Shown piece after piece: positions 40,520 through 49,407 of a stretch of 64,000 bases of DNA; position 1 is the first letter of the stretch; every line of letters starts with the position of its first letter. The position numbers were made by a program, and so were the translations under genes. A model generated the notes under the pieces. That model ran no database searches and was not told the DNA's origin. It was given only the letters and a program-made list of their open reading frames with translations. Source of the stretch: Herbaspirillum frisingense GSF30 (lineage in GTDB: Bacteria; Pseudomonadota; Gammaproteobacteria; Burkholderiales; Burkholderiaceae_D); the NCBI RefSeq assembly GCF_000300975.2, contig NZ_AEEC02000012.1, forward strand, positions 62,001 to 126,000, written 5' to 3'.

Positions 40520-41300
40520 GCCGGCAAGCCGCTTGCCGGTGGTGGTCACGCGACCACTGCAGCAGGCGCAGGCCTTTGCCGACGCCGTGCGGCAGCTGGG
40601 GCGGGCAGCGGTGGTGTTCCCGCTGCTGCAGATCGCGCCGGTCGAGGATGTCGGCACCCTGCGGGCCACACTGTCGCGGCTGCAGGAGTTTGCGCTGGTG
40701 GTCTTCGTCAGTCCCAATGCCATCGATGCCGCATTCGCTCACCTGGATGGCTGGCCAAGTGAACTGCCGATAGGCATCGTCGGCGAGGGCAGCCGGCTGG
40801 CCTTGTGCGCGCATGGCGTACAGGCTTCCAATACCACTCTCTATGGCCCGCAGCGGGCCGACAAGATGGATTCGGAAGAATTGCTCAAATCCCTCCCCTT
40901 GGAACAATTGCGCGGTCGTCGTGCTCTGATCGTGCGCGGCCAGAGCGGCCGTGACTTCCTGAGTGAAGCATTGCAACAACACGGCGTGATGGTCGAACAC
41001 CTGACCGCCTATCGCCGCCTGGCCCCGGTGCTGGATGCGCAAACTCGCCCGCAGCTGCTGGATTTGCTGGACGGCGGAGCCGACTGGGTGATCACCAGTT
41101 CGGAGGCCTTGCGCAATTTGCTGGAGTTGGCAAGACTAGCCGGGGGCGAGGAACGTGTGGTAAAACTGCAACGACAGCGTATCTTCGTCTCGCACCACAG
41201 GATCGCCGAGAACGCACGGGAGCAGGGCTTCGTGCAGGTGATCCAGACCGGTTCGGGCGATGAGCGCCTGCTTGCTGCCCTTGCTGCCTCTGCTACTTGA
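40503..41300 (+). CDS. hemD: Uroporphyrinogen-III synthase
   Basis: 265-residue enzyme that cyclises hydroxymethylbilane with inversion of ring D. Sequence is poorly conserved across the family, but [20 protein letters not shown] at the start, [11 protein letters not shown] and the [17 protein letters not shown] segment near the C-terminus are typical. ATG 40503 overlaps the end of hemC by 17 bp, so translation is coupled; upstream in-frame codons lie inside hemC. Confidence 0.93.
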   Translation: MPLPAEPASRLPVVVTRPLQQAQAFADAVRQLGRAAVVFPLLQIAPVEDVGTLRATLSRLQEFALVVFVSPNAIDAAFAHLDGWPSELPIGIVGEGSRLALCAHGVQASNTTLYGPQRADKMDSEELLKSLPLEQLRGRRALIVRGQSGRDFLSEALQQHGVMVEHLTAYRRLAPVLDAQTRPQLLDLLDGGADWVITSSEALRNLLELARLAGGEERVVKLQRQRIFVSHHRIAENAREQGFVQVIQTGSGDERLLAALAASAT

Positions 41301-41335
41301 GTGGCCGCGTAATTTGCCGCGTTACAATCCAGCCC

Positions 41336-42550
41336 ATGAACGAACAGCAATCCACTCCCCAATTGCCGGAGCCCCAGCCGCAAGCCAGCCAGAGCGCTGG
41401 TGCGGCCGCCTCGCAGGCGTCCTATACCTTCACCACGCCGGACGGCACCGCCGTGATCCGCCGTCGCCAGCGGGCACAGACCGTCGTGCTGCTGCTGGTC
41501 ATCGCCGGCCTGGGCGCACAGTGGTGGGTCTCGCATACCGAATTGCGCGACCTGCGCAGCGAAGTGGCGCAGCGCCTGCAGAGTGGCGACAACAGCAGCA
41601 ATGAGCTCAAGGGCGTGTTGAAGAGCGTGCAGGAAAGCACCAAGGAACTGCAGTCCAAGGTCAGCGTGCTCGACAGCAAGCAGGCCGAATCCCAGAGCCA
41701 GCAACTGGCCCTGGAACAGATGTACCAGGACCTCAACAAGAACCGCGACGACTGGGCACTCTCCGAGATCGAGGAAGTGCTCTCTACCGCCGACCAGCAG
41801 CTGGAACTGGCCGGCAACGTCCAGGGCGCCCTGATCGCCCTGCAGAATGCCGACAAGAGCCTGTCGCGCTCGGACAAGGCGCAGTTCATCGTCATCCGCC
41901 GCGCCATCGCGCGCGACATCGAACGTCTGAAGGCACTGCCGACGGTGGATATCGCCGGCATCGCCGTGCGCCTGGACAGCGCCATCGGCCAGATCGACAA
42001 CATGCCGTTGCTGGTGGACGAGCGTCCGGTGGAATCGGCCACCGAACCCCGGCCACAGCGCGTGAGCCCGGCGCCCGCTGCGGCCCCGGTCAGCAAGGCC
42101 AATGCCGCGCATCCCAAGACCAACACCAAGGCCGAAGCCGCACCGGCCGAAGCCTCCGCCTGGTCGCAATGGCTGGCCGGCGCCCGTGAAACCTGGCAGA
42201 GCATGAGCACCGAGATGTGGTCCGAGCTGCGCCAGTTGGTGCGCATCCGCGAAGTGCAGACGCCCGAGGCGATCCTGCTCTCGCCCGGTCAGGCCTATTT
42301 CGTCCGCGAAAACCTCAAGCTGCGTCTCTTGAATGCCCGCCTGGCGCTGCTCTCGCGCAATGAGTTCGCCTTCCGCAACGATCTGGCCTCGGCCCAGGAC
42401 ACCATCGCCAAGTATTTCGATACCCGCGCCAAGCAGGTCCAGACCACCCAGTCGCTGTTGAAGCAGGTGCAGGGCAGCAACCTGTCCATCCAGTTGCCCA
42501 CGCTGGCGGAAAGCCTCAACGCGGTGCGCAACTACAAGGCCCGTCCCTGA
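41336..42550 (+). CDS. hemX: HemX, membrane protein of heme biosynthesis operon
   Basis: 404-residue inner-membrane protein annotated in many genomes as uroporphyrinogen-III C-methyltransferase, though it lacks that catalytic domain. A Gln/Pro-rich N-terminus is followed by a single transmembrane helix (about residues 44-64, TVVLLLVIAGLGAQWWV) and a long predicted coiled coil. An Ala/Pro-rich linker is near residues 240-280. Its position after hemD matches the proteobacterial hemCDXY order; the molecular role is not established. Confidence 0.88.
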   Translation: MNEQQSTPQLPEPQPQASQSAGAAASQASYTFTTPDGTAVIRRRQRAQTVVLLLVIAGLGAQWWVSHTELRDLRSEVAQRLQSGDNSSNELKGVLKSVQESTKELQSKVSVLDSKQAESQSQQLALEQMYQDLNKNRDDWALSEIEEVLSTADQQLELAGNVQGALIALQNADKSLSRSDKAQFIVIRRAIARDIERLKALPTVDIAGIAVRLDSAIGQIDNMPLLVDERPVESATEPRPQRVSPAPAAAPVSKANAAHPKTNTKAEAAPAEASAWSQWLAGARETWQSMSTEMWSELRQLVRIREVQTPEAILLSPGQAYFVRENLKLRLLNARLALLSRNEFAFRNDLASAQDTIAKYFDTRAKQVQTTQSLLKQVQGSNLSIQLPTLAESLNAVRNYKARP

Positions 42551-42570
42551 GCCGCTGACGCATACCTGAT

Positions 42571-43770
42571 ATGAAAATACTGCTCTGGCTCCTGACCCTC
42601 TTCGCGTCCGCCATCGGCCTGGCCGTGCTGGCACGCTTCAACCCGGGCAATGTGGTGCTGTTCTACCCGCCGTACCGCATCGACCTGTCCCTGAACTTCT
42701 TCATCTTCGCCGTGCTGGCGGTGTTCCTGGCGATCTACGTGGTCATCCGCGCCGTGCGCCTGACCCAGAAGCTGCCTGGCCGCGTGATCGCCTATCGCCG
42801 TGCCAAGCGCGAGAACGAAAGCAACAAGGCCCTGCGCGATGCGCTAAAGGCCTATTTCGAAGGTCGCTTCGGCCAGGCTGAAAAGTCGGCCACCCGTGCC
42901 TCCGACCTGGCCGACAATGCCGGCATCGCGGCCCTGATCGCCGCCCGCGCCGCGCATCGCATGCGCCAGGGCGAACGCCGCGACATCTGGCTGGCCAGCA
43001 CCGAGGTCGATCCCACCCTGAAGGCGGCGCGCCTGATGACCGCGCTCGAACTGCAGGTGGATGAACACCACTTCAAGCAGGCGCTGGAAACGGTGGAAGA
43101 ACTCAACGCCAACGGTACGCGCCACATCCAGGCGTTGCAGTGGGCGCTCAAGGCCAACCAGCAAGCCAAGAACTGGCCCGAGGTCTTGCGTCTGCTGCAG
43201 ACCCTGGACAAGCGCAATGCCCTGCATCCGGCGCTGTCCAACCGTCTGCGCGAGATGTCCTACGACGCCTTGCTGTCGGACAGGGCGCACGATGCCGAAT
43301 CGATCCGCCTGCTCTGGAACGGTGTTCCCGGCACCGACAAGCTCAAGCCCTACATCGCCGTGCGCGCGGCCCAGGCCTTCTCCAGCCGTGGCCTGCATGA
43401 CGAAGCGCGCAGCCTGCTGGAACGCGCCCTGGCGGCCGACTGGGATATCCGCCTCTTGCGTGCCTACCGCGAATCGACGGCCGAGGCAGGCTCGCCGGCG
43501 CTGCTGTCGCAGATCGAGCATTGCGAATCCTGGCTCTCCCGCAATCCCACCGACGCCGAACTGGCCCTGACCCTGGGCATGTTCTGCCTGCGCCAGAAGT
43601 TGTGGGGCAAGGCCCAGCGCCATCTGGAGCAAGCCCTGTCGGACGCCATCGAGCCGCGCACCGTGCGCGAATCGCATCTGGCGCTGGCGCAGCTGCATGA
43701 AGCGCTGGACCAGCCGGACCAGGCCGCCGCCCACTACAAGCAATGCGCCCTGGCCACGGCCATCCGTTGA
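42571..43770 (+). CDS. hemY: HemY, TPR membrane protein of heme biosynthesis operon
   Basis: 399-residue HemY_N/TPR protein. Two N-terminal helices (about residues 2-20 and 40-62) anchor it in the inner membrane, and cytoplasmic tetratricopeptide-like repeats follow (ALKAYFEGRFGQAEKSATRA and later ALRWA-type helices). It is 20 bp after hemX. It is not the protoporphyrinogen oxidase called HemY in Bacillus. A role in late heme steps or heme handling is inferred from the operon only. Confidence 0.9.
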   Translation: MKILLWLLTLFASAIGLAVLARFNPGNVVLFYPPYRIDLSLNFFIFAVLAVFLAIYVVIRAVRLTQKLPGRVIAYRRAKRENESNKALRDALKAYFEGRFGQAEKSATRASDLADNAGIAALIAARAAHRMRQGERRDIWLASTEVDPTLKAARLMTALELQVDEHHFKQALETVEELNANGTRHIQALQWALKANQQAKNWPEVLRLLQTLDKRNALHPALSNRLREMSYDALLSDRAHDAESIRLLWNGVPGTDKLKPYIAVRAAQAFSSRGLHDEARSLLERALAADWDIRLLRAYRESTAEAGSPALLSQIEHCESWLSRNPTDAELALTLGMFCLRQKLWGKAQRHLEQALSDAIEPRTVRESHLALAQLHEALDQPDQAAAHYKQCALATAIR

Positions 43771-43793
43771 ACTTGTTGCAGGCAGGAATGACC

Positions 43794-43828
43794 AAGGCGG
43801 AAGCGGCGCAAGCCCTTCCGCCTTTTTT
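43794..43828 (+). terminator. Terminator of the hem operon
   Basis: AAGGCGGAAG (43794-43803) pairs with CTTCCGCCTT (43815-43824) and runs into a T6 tract, 24 bp after hemY. Confidence 0.92.
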
Positions 43829-43893
43829 GCAGGCGACTGTCATGTTGGCGTAAGTTGCAGCCGCCAAGATGCAGACCCAAGTCCGATTGCCGC

Positions 43894-43899
43894 TATAAT
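43894..43899 (+). promoter_or_regulatory. Promoter -10 of ppa
   Basis: A consensus TATAAT lies 78 bp before the ppa ATG. No good -35 is visible at the expected distance, so it may rely on an activator or an UP element. Confidence 0.45.
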
Positions 43900-43976
43900 T
43901 GCGGCTTTCCGCGATCAGGCCCGCCGTACGGCCTGCGCGAAAAAGCTTTCTGTTTTCTTTCCCTAGTGAGAATCCC

Positions 43977-44510
43977 ATGAGCCTGAACAACGTCCCCGCC
44001 GGCCGCGACCTGCCCAATGACTTCAACGTGATCATCGAGATCCCGATGAACGCCGATCCGATCAAGTACGAAGTGGACAAGGACACCGGCGCCATCTTCG
44101 TCGACCGCTTCATGGGCACCGCCATGCACTACCCGTGCAACTACGGCTACATTCCCCAGACCCTGTCGCAGGACGGTGACCCGGTGGACGTGCTGGTGAT
44201 CACCCCGTTCCCGCTGATCCCGGGCGTGGTGGTGCGTTGCCGCCCGATCGGCGTGCTCAAGATGGCCGACGAATCCGGTATCGATGCCAAGCTGCTGGCC
44301 GTGCCGGTCGACAAGATCCTGCCGATCTACACCCACTGGCAAAAGCCGGAAGACCTGAACGAACTGCGCCTGAACCAGATCAAGCACTTCTTCGAACACT
44401 ACAAGGACCTGGAAAAGGGCAAGTGGGTCAAGGTCGAAGGCTGGGAAGGTCCGGACGCTGCCCGCGCCGAAATCCTGGCCGGTGTGGAAGCGTTCAAGAA
44501 CGCCAAGTAA
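43977..44510 (+). CDS. ppa: Inorganic pyrophosphatase
   Basis: 177-residue soluble family I pyrophosphatase, hexameric in Proteobacteria (E. coli 176 residues). It hydrolyses pyrophosphate and drives biosynthetic reactions. The metal-binding signature DGDPVDVLV with its three Asp residues, plus [11 protein letters not shown] and KPEDLNELR, are intact. ATG 43977 ([18 protein letters not shown]) is the family start. Single-gene unit with its own terminator. Confidence 0.98.
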   Translation: MSLNNVPAGRDLPNDFNVIIEIPMNADPIKYEVDKDTGAIFVDRFMGTAMHYPCNYGYIPQTLSQDGDPVDVLVITPFPLIPGVVVRCRPIGVLKMADESGIDAKLLAVPVDKILPIYTHWQKPEDLNELRLNQIKHFFEHYKDLEKGKWVKVEGWEGPDAARAEILAGVEAFKNAK

Positions 44511-44530
44511 TCCCGACGCCGTACCAAGAA

Positions 44531-44571
44531 AAATCGCCCGACAGGCGCAAACCTGTCGGGCGATTTTTTTT
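44531..44571 (+). terminator. Terminator of ppa
   Basis: AAATCGCCCGACAGG (44531-44545) pairs perfectly over 15 bp with CCTGTCGGGCGATTT (44552-44566), loop CGCAAA, followed by T to 44571. Confidence 0.96.
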
Positions 44572-44593
44572 GATCCGTCGGTTACCAACCACA

Positions 44594-44730
44594 CCCGTTC
44601 GGACTGAGTAGGCCCGAATGGGCCGTATCGAAGCCTGTCCTGAGCCTGGCGAAGGGGCGCTCCGTCAGCGCCTTGTCTGCGGCTGCCGCGTCTTCGATAC
44701 GACGCTGCACGTCTACTCAGTCCGAACGGT
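44594..44730. repeat. Nested inverted repeat, copy 2 (between ppa and prfC)
   Basis: Outer arms CCGTTCGGACTGAGTAG (44595-44611) and CTACTCAGTCCGAACGG (44713-44729) are a perfect 17-bp match to each other and to copy 1 at 32171-32266. Inner arms GTATCGAAG (44625-44633) and CTTCGATAC (44692-44700) are also shared. The centre is longer than in copy 1 and holds CCTGTCCTGAGCCTGGCGAA. It lies between the convergent ends of ppa and prfC and could end prfC transcription. Confidence 0.85.
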
Positions 44731-44753
44731 CTGGAGAGGGGCTCAGGCTAGTC

Positions 44754-46451
44754 TTAATCCAGCTTGGCGGCGTGCTCGCGGGTGGCGTGGAAGGTGACTT
44801 CCGGCCAGCGTTCCTGGGTCAGGCGCAGGTTCACGCCCGAGCTGGCCAGGTAGGCCAGGTTGCCGGCCGCATCCACAGCCAGGTTGGCACCGGCCGAGGA
44901 GCGTTCGAAATCGGCCAGCTTCTTCTTGTCCTCGCAGGTGATCCAGCGGGCGCTGCTGATGCTGGTCCCTTCGAAGACGGCATCCACGCCATATTCGTTC
45001 AACAGACGGCTGGCCACCACTTCGAACTGCAGCACACCCACCGCACCCAGGATCAGGTCGCTGCCGGTGACCGGCTTGAAGACCTGCACCGCGCCTTCTT
45101 CGCCCAGCTGCTGCAGGCCCTTGTGCAACTGCTTGATCTTGAGCGGATTGCGGATGCGCGCCACCCGGAAGAAGTCCGGCGCGAAGTAGGGGATGCCGGT
45201 GAACTGCAGCATCTCGCCTTCGGAGAAGCTGTCGCCGATCTGCATGTTGCCGTGGTTGGGCAGGCCGATGATGTCGCCGGCATAGGCCTCTTCCACCTGC
45301 TCGCGGCTGGAGGCCATGAAGGTCACCACCGAGGACACCTTGATGTCACGGTTCAGGCGCAGGTGCTTCAACTTCATGCCGCGCTCGAAGCGGCCCGAGC
45401 ACACGCGCAGGAAGGCGATACGGTCGCGGTGCGCCGGGTCCATGTTGGCCTGGATCTTGAAGACGAAGCCGGAGAAGGGCTCCTCGGTCGGCTTGACCTC
45501 GCGCACGGTGGCGTCGCGGCCGCCCGGACCGGGCGCCCAGTCCAGCAGCGCGTCGAGGATCTCGCGCACGCCGAAGTTGTTGATGGCCGAACCGAAGAAC
45601 ACCGGCGTCTGCACGCCGGCCAGGAAGTCGTCCAGATTGAAGGGGTGGGAGGCGCCATGCACCAGCTCCACCTCCATCTTCAGTTGTTCGATCTCCAACG
45701 GGAACATCTCTGCCAGCTTGGGGTTGTCGATGCCCTTGATGATTTCCACGTTGCCGTTGGCGCGTTCTTCGCCGGCCTTGAAGAGCATGATCTCGTCGCG
45801 CAGCAGGTGATACACGCCACGGAAGTTCTTGCCCATGCCGATCGGCCAGGTCACCGGTGCACACTGGATCTTGAGCACCGACTCCAGCTCATCGAGCAGC
45901 TCCAGCGAATCGCGGGTCTCGCGGTCCAGCTTGTTCATGAAGGTGATGATGGGCGTATTGCGCATGCGGCAGACGTTCAACAGCTTGATGGTCTGCTCTT
46001 CCACGCCCTTGGCGGCGTCGATCACCATCAGCGCCGAGTCCACGGCGGTGAGCACGCGGTAGGTATCTTCGGAGAAGTCCTGGTGGCCCGGGGTGTCAAG
46101 CAGGTTGACCACGTGGTCGCGGTACTCGAACTGCATCACCGAGCTGGCCACCGAGATGCCGCGCTGCTTTTCGATCTCCATCCAGTCCGAGGTCGCATGA
46201 CGGCCGCTCTTGCGGGCCTTCACGGTACCGGCCAGCTGGATCGCACCCGAGAACAGCAGCAGCTTTTCGGTCAGCGTGGTCTTGCCGGCGTCAGGGTGGG
46301 AAATGATGCCGAAGGTACGGCGGCGCTTCACTTCGCGCGCGATCAGGTCGGACGAGACCTTGCGGCCACCGCTGGAGACGTCCGAAGCGTCGGAGGCGTC
46401 GTCGGCAGCGCTGCTGGCGACGTCGGGGAGTGCGTTGCTGGGTTCTTGCAT
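44754..46451 (-). CDS. prfC: Peptide chain release factor 3
   Basis: 565-residue translational GTPase that recycles RF1 and RF2 from the ribosome after termination. The G1 motif [10 protein letters not shown]2 [10 protein letters not shown]3 [14 protein letters not shown] and G4 NKLDRE are all present, and the RF3 C-terminal domain ends normally. It is about 35 residues longer than E. coli RF3 (529) because of an N-terminal Ala/Ser/Asp-rich extension before [13 protein letters not shown]; no later start codon fits. An AGGCG site precedes the ATG. Confidence 0.97.
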   Translation of the reverse strand: MQEPSNALPDVASSAADDASDASDVSSGGRKVSSDLIAREVKRRRTFGIISHPDAGKTTLTEKLLLFSGAIQLAGTVKARKSGRHATSDWMEIEKQRGISVASSVMQFEYRDHVVNLLDTPGHQDFSEDTYRVLTAVDSALMVIDAAKGVEEQTIKLLNVCRMRNTPIITFMNKLDRETRDSLELLDELESVLKIQCAPVTWPIGMGKNFRGVYHLLRDEIMLFKAGEERANGNVEIIKGIDNPKLAEMFPLEIEQLKMEVELVHGASHPFNLDDFLAGVQTPVFFGSAINNFGVREILDALLDWAPGPGGRDATVREVKPTEEPFSGFVFKIQANMDPAHRDRIAFLRVCSGRFERGMKLKHLRLNRDIKVSSVVTFMASSREQVEEAYAGDIIGLPNHGNMQIGDSFSEGEMLQFTGIPYFAPDFFRVARIRNPLKIKQLHKGLQQLGEEGAVQVFKPVTGSDLILGAVGVLQFEVVASRLLNEYGVDAVFEGTSISSARWITCEDKKKLADFERSSAGANLAVDAAGNLAYLASSGVNLRLTQERWPEVTFHATREHAAKLD

Positions 46452-46596
46452 GGCGGGTCGCCTGTTTGGAAAGCTCTGGAGAACCCGAGATTATAACTGA
46501 AGCGGCCCGCGCTCCCGCATGTTTGCCGGATGGCAAGCTCTGCCGGGGCGGGCCGTTGCGAAGAGTGCTTTGTAACGGTGCTCAGGAACGTTCTCC

Positions 46597-48171
46597 TCAG
46601 GAACGTTCGTCACGGCGCTCTTCGCGCCGAGGATGCTGGTCGCGTTGCTGCTCCCTCTGCTGTTGCTGGCGTGCCTGCTGCTGAACCTGCTGGCGTTGCG
46701 CCTGTTCCTGGTGTTGGCGGGCCTGTCCCCGCGACTGTTCCATCTGGCGCTGCTGATCATGCTGCTGGTTCTGCAGCTGCTGCTGGCGCATCTGCTGTTC
46801 ACGCTGTTGTTGTTGTAATTGCCGTTGCTGCATCTGTTGCTGGTGCTGCAGTTGCTGTTGCGTCTCCTGCTGGCGCATCTGCTGTTCACGCTGTTGCTGC
46901 TGCAATTGCCGTTGCTGCGTCTGTTGCTGATGTTGCAGTTGCTGTTGCGTCTCCTGCTGGCGCTGCTGCCATTGCCGCTCCTGCGCCTGTTGCTGCTGGC
47001 GTTGTTCCCGGCCTTGCTGCTCGCGCTGGTCCTGCTGCTGGCGGATCATCTGTTCGCGCTGGCGTTGCTGCTCATTGGCCTGCTGCTCCCGTTGGTGTTG
47101 CTGCTCCACCGCCTGGCGCTGACGCAACTGATCCTGCTGGGCCACGCGCTGCTGGACATTGTCCGCCACCGGCAGCGGGCGCGGCTGGGCGCCCGGCATC
47201 GGGTGATCGCGCCACGATGGTGCGGCCTGGGCCTGAGCTTGCCCCAGACCGGGCGGCGGAGTCAGGGCGGGTGCCGGTTGGCGGGCGTAACGGCCACCGC
47301 CGCCATAGCGCGCATCGTGATGCCAGACCACCGGCCGCTGGTTGACCGTCACGTTATTGACCACCCGGGTGTTGTTGATGTTGTTCACGTTGGTGACATT
47401 GGTGACGTTATTGATGCGGGTCTGGCTCACCATCACCTGCCGTTGCCGCCAGTCGGGACGGGCATCGCCGAACACCGCGTTCATCACGCCGATGCCGGCG
47501 CCAAAGCTGATGCTGGCCGAGAAGCCCGGCGCATAGCTGGGCGGGCGATAGCGTGGCGGCGGCGCCCACACCACGGGCGGCGCCGACGGCCACCACCAGT
47601 CGCCATACACCACCACCGGGTTGTAGTAGGGCACATAGACCACCTGCGGGTTGACCGGCACGATCTCGATCATTTCATCCTGCACCACTACGCGCTGCTG
47701 CGGGCTGGATTCCAGCGTACCGGCAATGCGCGCACGCTCGCGCAGGTTCTGCACCGTGTCCATCACCGATGCCTGCTGGCCGAGGAAGGCCTGGCCCATC
47801 TGCTGGGTCCAGTCCAGGCGGTCATTGAGCATGGCCAATACTGAGGGGAATTGCACCAGCGCCTTCACGCTCGGGTCCCAGGGCATGGGCGCCACCGCCC
47901 GCGCCAGGCCATCGCCTTGCAGGCCGGGGCGGGCTTCCACGAAGCGCTGCGCCTGCACCACTTCCAGCGGATAGGTCGAGGCCATCAGCACCTGTGCCAG
48001 TAGCGAATCGGGATACAAGGCCACCGGCGCCAGCATCTGGTCCAGTTGTTGCTGGGTGTAGACGGGCGGGGCGGCCGGTACCGCGGGGTAGGCACTTTGC
48101 GCCTGCGCGGGCAGGCCCGAGACCAGTGAAAACAGCAGGCAGGCGGCCCAGGCCAGGGATTTCTTGTTCAC
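46597..48171 (-). CDS. DUF3300 family protein with Gln-rich C-terminus
   Basis: 524-residue exported protein of unknown function. The signal peptide (about residues 1-26, SLAWAACLLFSLVSGLPAQAQ) is followed by the DUF3300 domain (about 40-240), with LDQMLAPVALYPDSLLAQVLMASTYP-type helices and VVYVPYYNPVVVYGDWWWP. From about residue 330 the chain is almost pure Gln/Arg/Glu with long helical potential and carries two 29-residue tandem repeats. The start is GTG at 48171: AAGGAG lies seven bases upstream and the signal peptide begins there. Envelope location is expected; function is not known. Confidence 0.85.
   Translation of the reverse strand: MNKKSLAWAACLLFSLVSGLPAQAQSAYPAVPAAPPVYTQQQLDQMLAPVALYPDSLLAQVLMASTYPLEVVQAQRFVEARPGLQGDGLARAVAPMPWDPSVKALVQFPSVLAMLNDRLDWTQQMGQAFLGQQASVMDTVQNLRERARIAGTLESSPQQRVVVQDEMIEIVPVNPQVVYVPYYNPVVVYGDWWWPSAPPVVWAPPPRYRPPSYAPGFSASISFGAGIGVMNAVFGDARPDWRQRQVMVSQTRINNVTNVTNVNNINNTRVVNNVTVNQRPVVWHHDARYGGGGRYARQPAPALTPPPGLGQAQAQAAPSWRDHPMPGAQPRPLPVADNVQQRVAQQDQLRQRQAVEQQHQREQQANEQQRQREQMIRQQQDQREQQGREQRQQQQAQERQWQQRQQETQQQLQHQQQTQQRQLQQQQREQQMRQQETQQQLQHQQQMQQRQLQQQQREQQMRQQQLQNQQHDQQRQMEQSRGQARQHQEQAQRQQVQQQARQQQQREQQRDQHPRREERRDERS
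46787..46960. repeat. Two 87-bp tandem repeats in the DUF3300 gene
   Basis: Units 46787-46873 and 46874-46960 differ at a few third positions and one Thr/Met codon. Each encodes 29 residues containing ETQQQLQHQQQ and QRQLQQQQREQQMR. They preserve frame, so copy number could vary without breaking the gene. Confidence 0.85.
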
Positions 48172-48584
48172 GTCATTCTCCTTGCCGAGTTGCGCGGGAA
48201 GGAAGGGGCTTGAAGAAGTATTCGGCTTCCAACGCATTGAAGTGAACCTATAGTCCGTCAACCGGCAAGAGGGAGGTGTAACGGAAGTGCAAGCGATGTT
48301 TCAGTGGCCGGATGGGGGCGCAACCTGGTGGCAACTTGGTCGTGCAGGCCGCTTGCCCGGTGGAAAGCCTTGCGCAAGGCGGGGGCGGGTGTGGCATCAT
48401 GAACGGCCACGGAACAAATCTCATCAATGGAATCGATCAATCGAGCAATTAATCGGGCGGCCTTTAGCCCTTGCGCAGATCAATCATTGACACGACCGGA
48501 AGAGGGGAAACGTTCCAAACTGTTTTCGCAACACCGCATCAGGCAATCTTTTTACGACAACAAGCCATCAAGCAAGGAACGACC
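48172..48584. other. Divergent region between DUF3300 gene and acetyltransferase
   Basis: About 410 bp. A TTGACA occurs at 48486 on the plus strand but I see no matching -10 at the right distance. No gene, repeat or terminator is evident. Confidence 0.4.
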
Positions 48585-49043
48585 ATGAGCCATCACCTGA
48601 TCTGGCGGCGCGATGATTTCCTCATCGACACCGATCCCGACCGGCTGGACATCCCCCTCATCCACGACGTATTGACCCAATCGAGCTGGTCCCCCGGCAT
48701 CGACCTGAACACCGTGCGCACCGCCATTGCCAACAGCCTGTGCTTCGGCCTCTATCGCGGCAAGGAGCAGATCGGCTTCGCCCGCGTGGTGACCGACCAC
48801 GCCACCTTCGGCTACCTGTGCGACGTCTTCGTCATCAGCGACCTGCGCCGCCAGGGCCTGGGCCGCTGGATGATCGAGTCGGTGAACCAGCATCCCACCC
48901 TGCAGAAGCTGCGCCGGGTCATGCTGACCACCTCGACGGCCCCCTGGCTGTATGCCAGCTGTGGATTCGAAGCCATCAATCGCGGCGATTTCGTCTGGCA
49001 CATCTCCCGGCCGGACATCTACCGGCAGGCCAGTCCGCAGTAA
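48585..49043 (+). CDS. GNAT-family N-acetyltransferase
   Basis: 152-residue GCN5-related acetyltransferase. The acetyl-CoA pyrophosphate-binding loop is RRQGLGRWM (about residues 87-95), preceded by the beta4 strand GYLCDVFVISDL and followed by LYASCGFEAI, the usual C-terminal motif B. It resembles the small YjaB/AttT-like group. Substrate unknown. ATG 48585 has AAGGAA upstream; an open frame extends further upstream without a ribosome site. Single-gene unit. Confidence 0.86.
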   Translation: MSHHLIWRRDDFLIDTDPDRLDIPLIHDVLTQSSWSPGIDLNTVRTAIANSLCFGLYRGKEQIGFARVVTDHATFGYLCDVFVISDLRRQGLGRWMIESVNQHPTLQKLRRVMLTTSTAPWLYASCGFEAINRGDFVWHISRPDIYRQASPQ

Positions 49044-49299
49044 ATGCATCGACGGCGGAGCGCAGCGCGTCGCTCCGTCGTGGTCTCTACCTTCGCTCTC
49101 TTTTTTCTCCGCCTTCTCTACCTTCCCCGCACTGCGCTGCCGTTGGTCGAATGGCTGTCGCCGCACCCTCCGCGCCTTCCCCGTACTTTTTCCTGTATTT
49201 CCCACTGTCGTCTTTGTCTGCTTACGTGTCCACGTCGCTCGGCAAGCTGCTTCGCCGTCCAGGGCAAATGTAAAGACGCGTCGAAATGAACGAAATTCC
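49044..49299. other. Intergenic region before the siderophore receptor
   Basis: An 81-codon frame starting at 49044 is open here, but its composition (Arg/Ser/Pro/Cys-rich) and lack of a ribosome site argue against a gene. No other structure noticed until the receptor promoter. Confidence 0.4.
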
Positions 49300-49328
49300 C
49301 TGACGAAATCTACGATACAGCATAAAAT
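49300..49328 (+). promoter_or_regulatory. Promoter of the TonB-dependent receptor
   Basis: -35 CTGACG (49300-49305) and -10 TAAAAT (49323-49328) have a 17-bp spacer. Transcription should start near 49335, at the edge of the inverted repeat read as a Fur site. Confidence 0.55.
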
Positions 49329-49335
49329 TTGTCAC

Positions 49336-49362
49336 AAATACGAACCATTATCATTCGTATTT
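49336..49362. promoter_or_regulatory. Candidate Fur box
   Basis: AAATACGAA and TTCGTATTT are perfect 9-bp arms around CCATTATCA. The centre carries ATTATCATT, which matches the core of the Fur consensus. It lies just downstream of the promoter, where bound Fur-Fe would block transcription of the siderophore receptor. Confidence 0.65.
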
Positions 49363-49407
49363 AAATAAATGAAACTGACAAATTTTTCTTCGATCAGGAT
49401 AACTTTG

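Noticed and set aside
46570-46615. Mobile-element ends from the doubled CAGGAACGTTC near 46580-46612
   Set aside because: Only two short direct copies with no inverted ends or transposase; likely local duplication at the gene end.
49044-49289. 81-codon gene after the acetyltransferase
   Set aside because: No ribosome site, Arg/Ser/Pro/Cys-rich composition and no hydrophobic or conserved segment.
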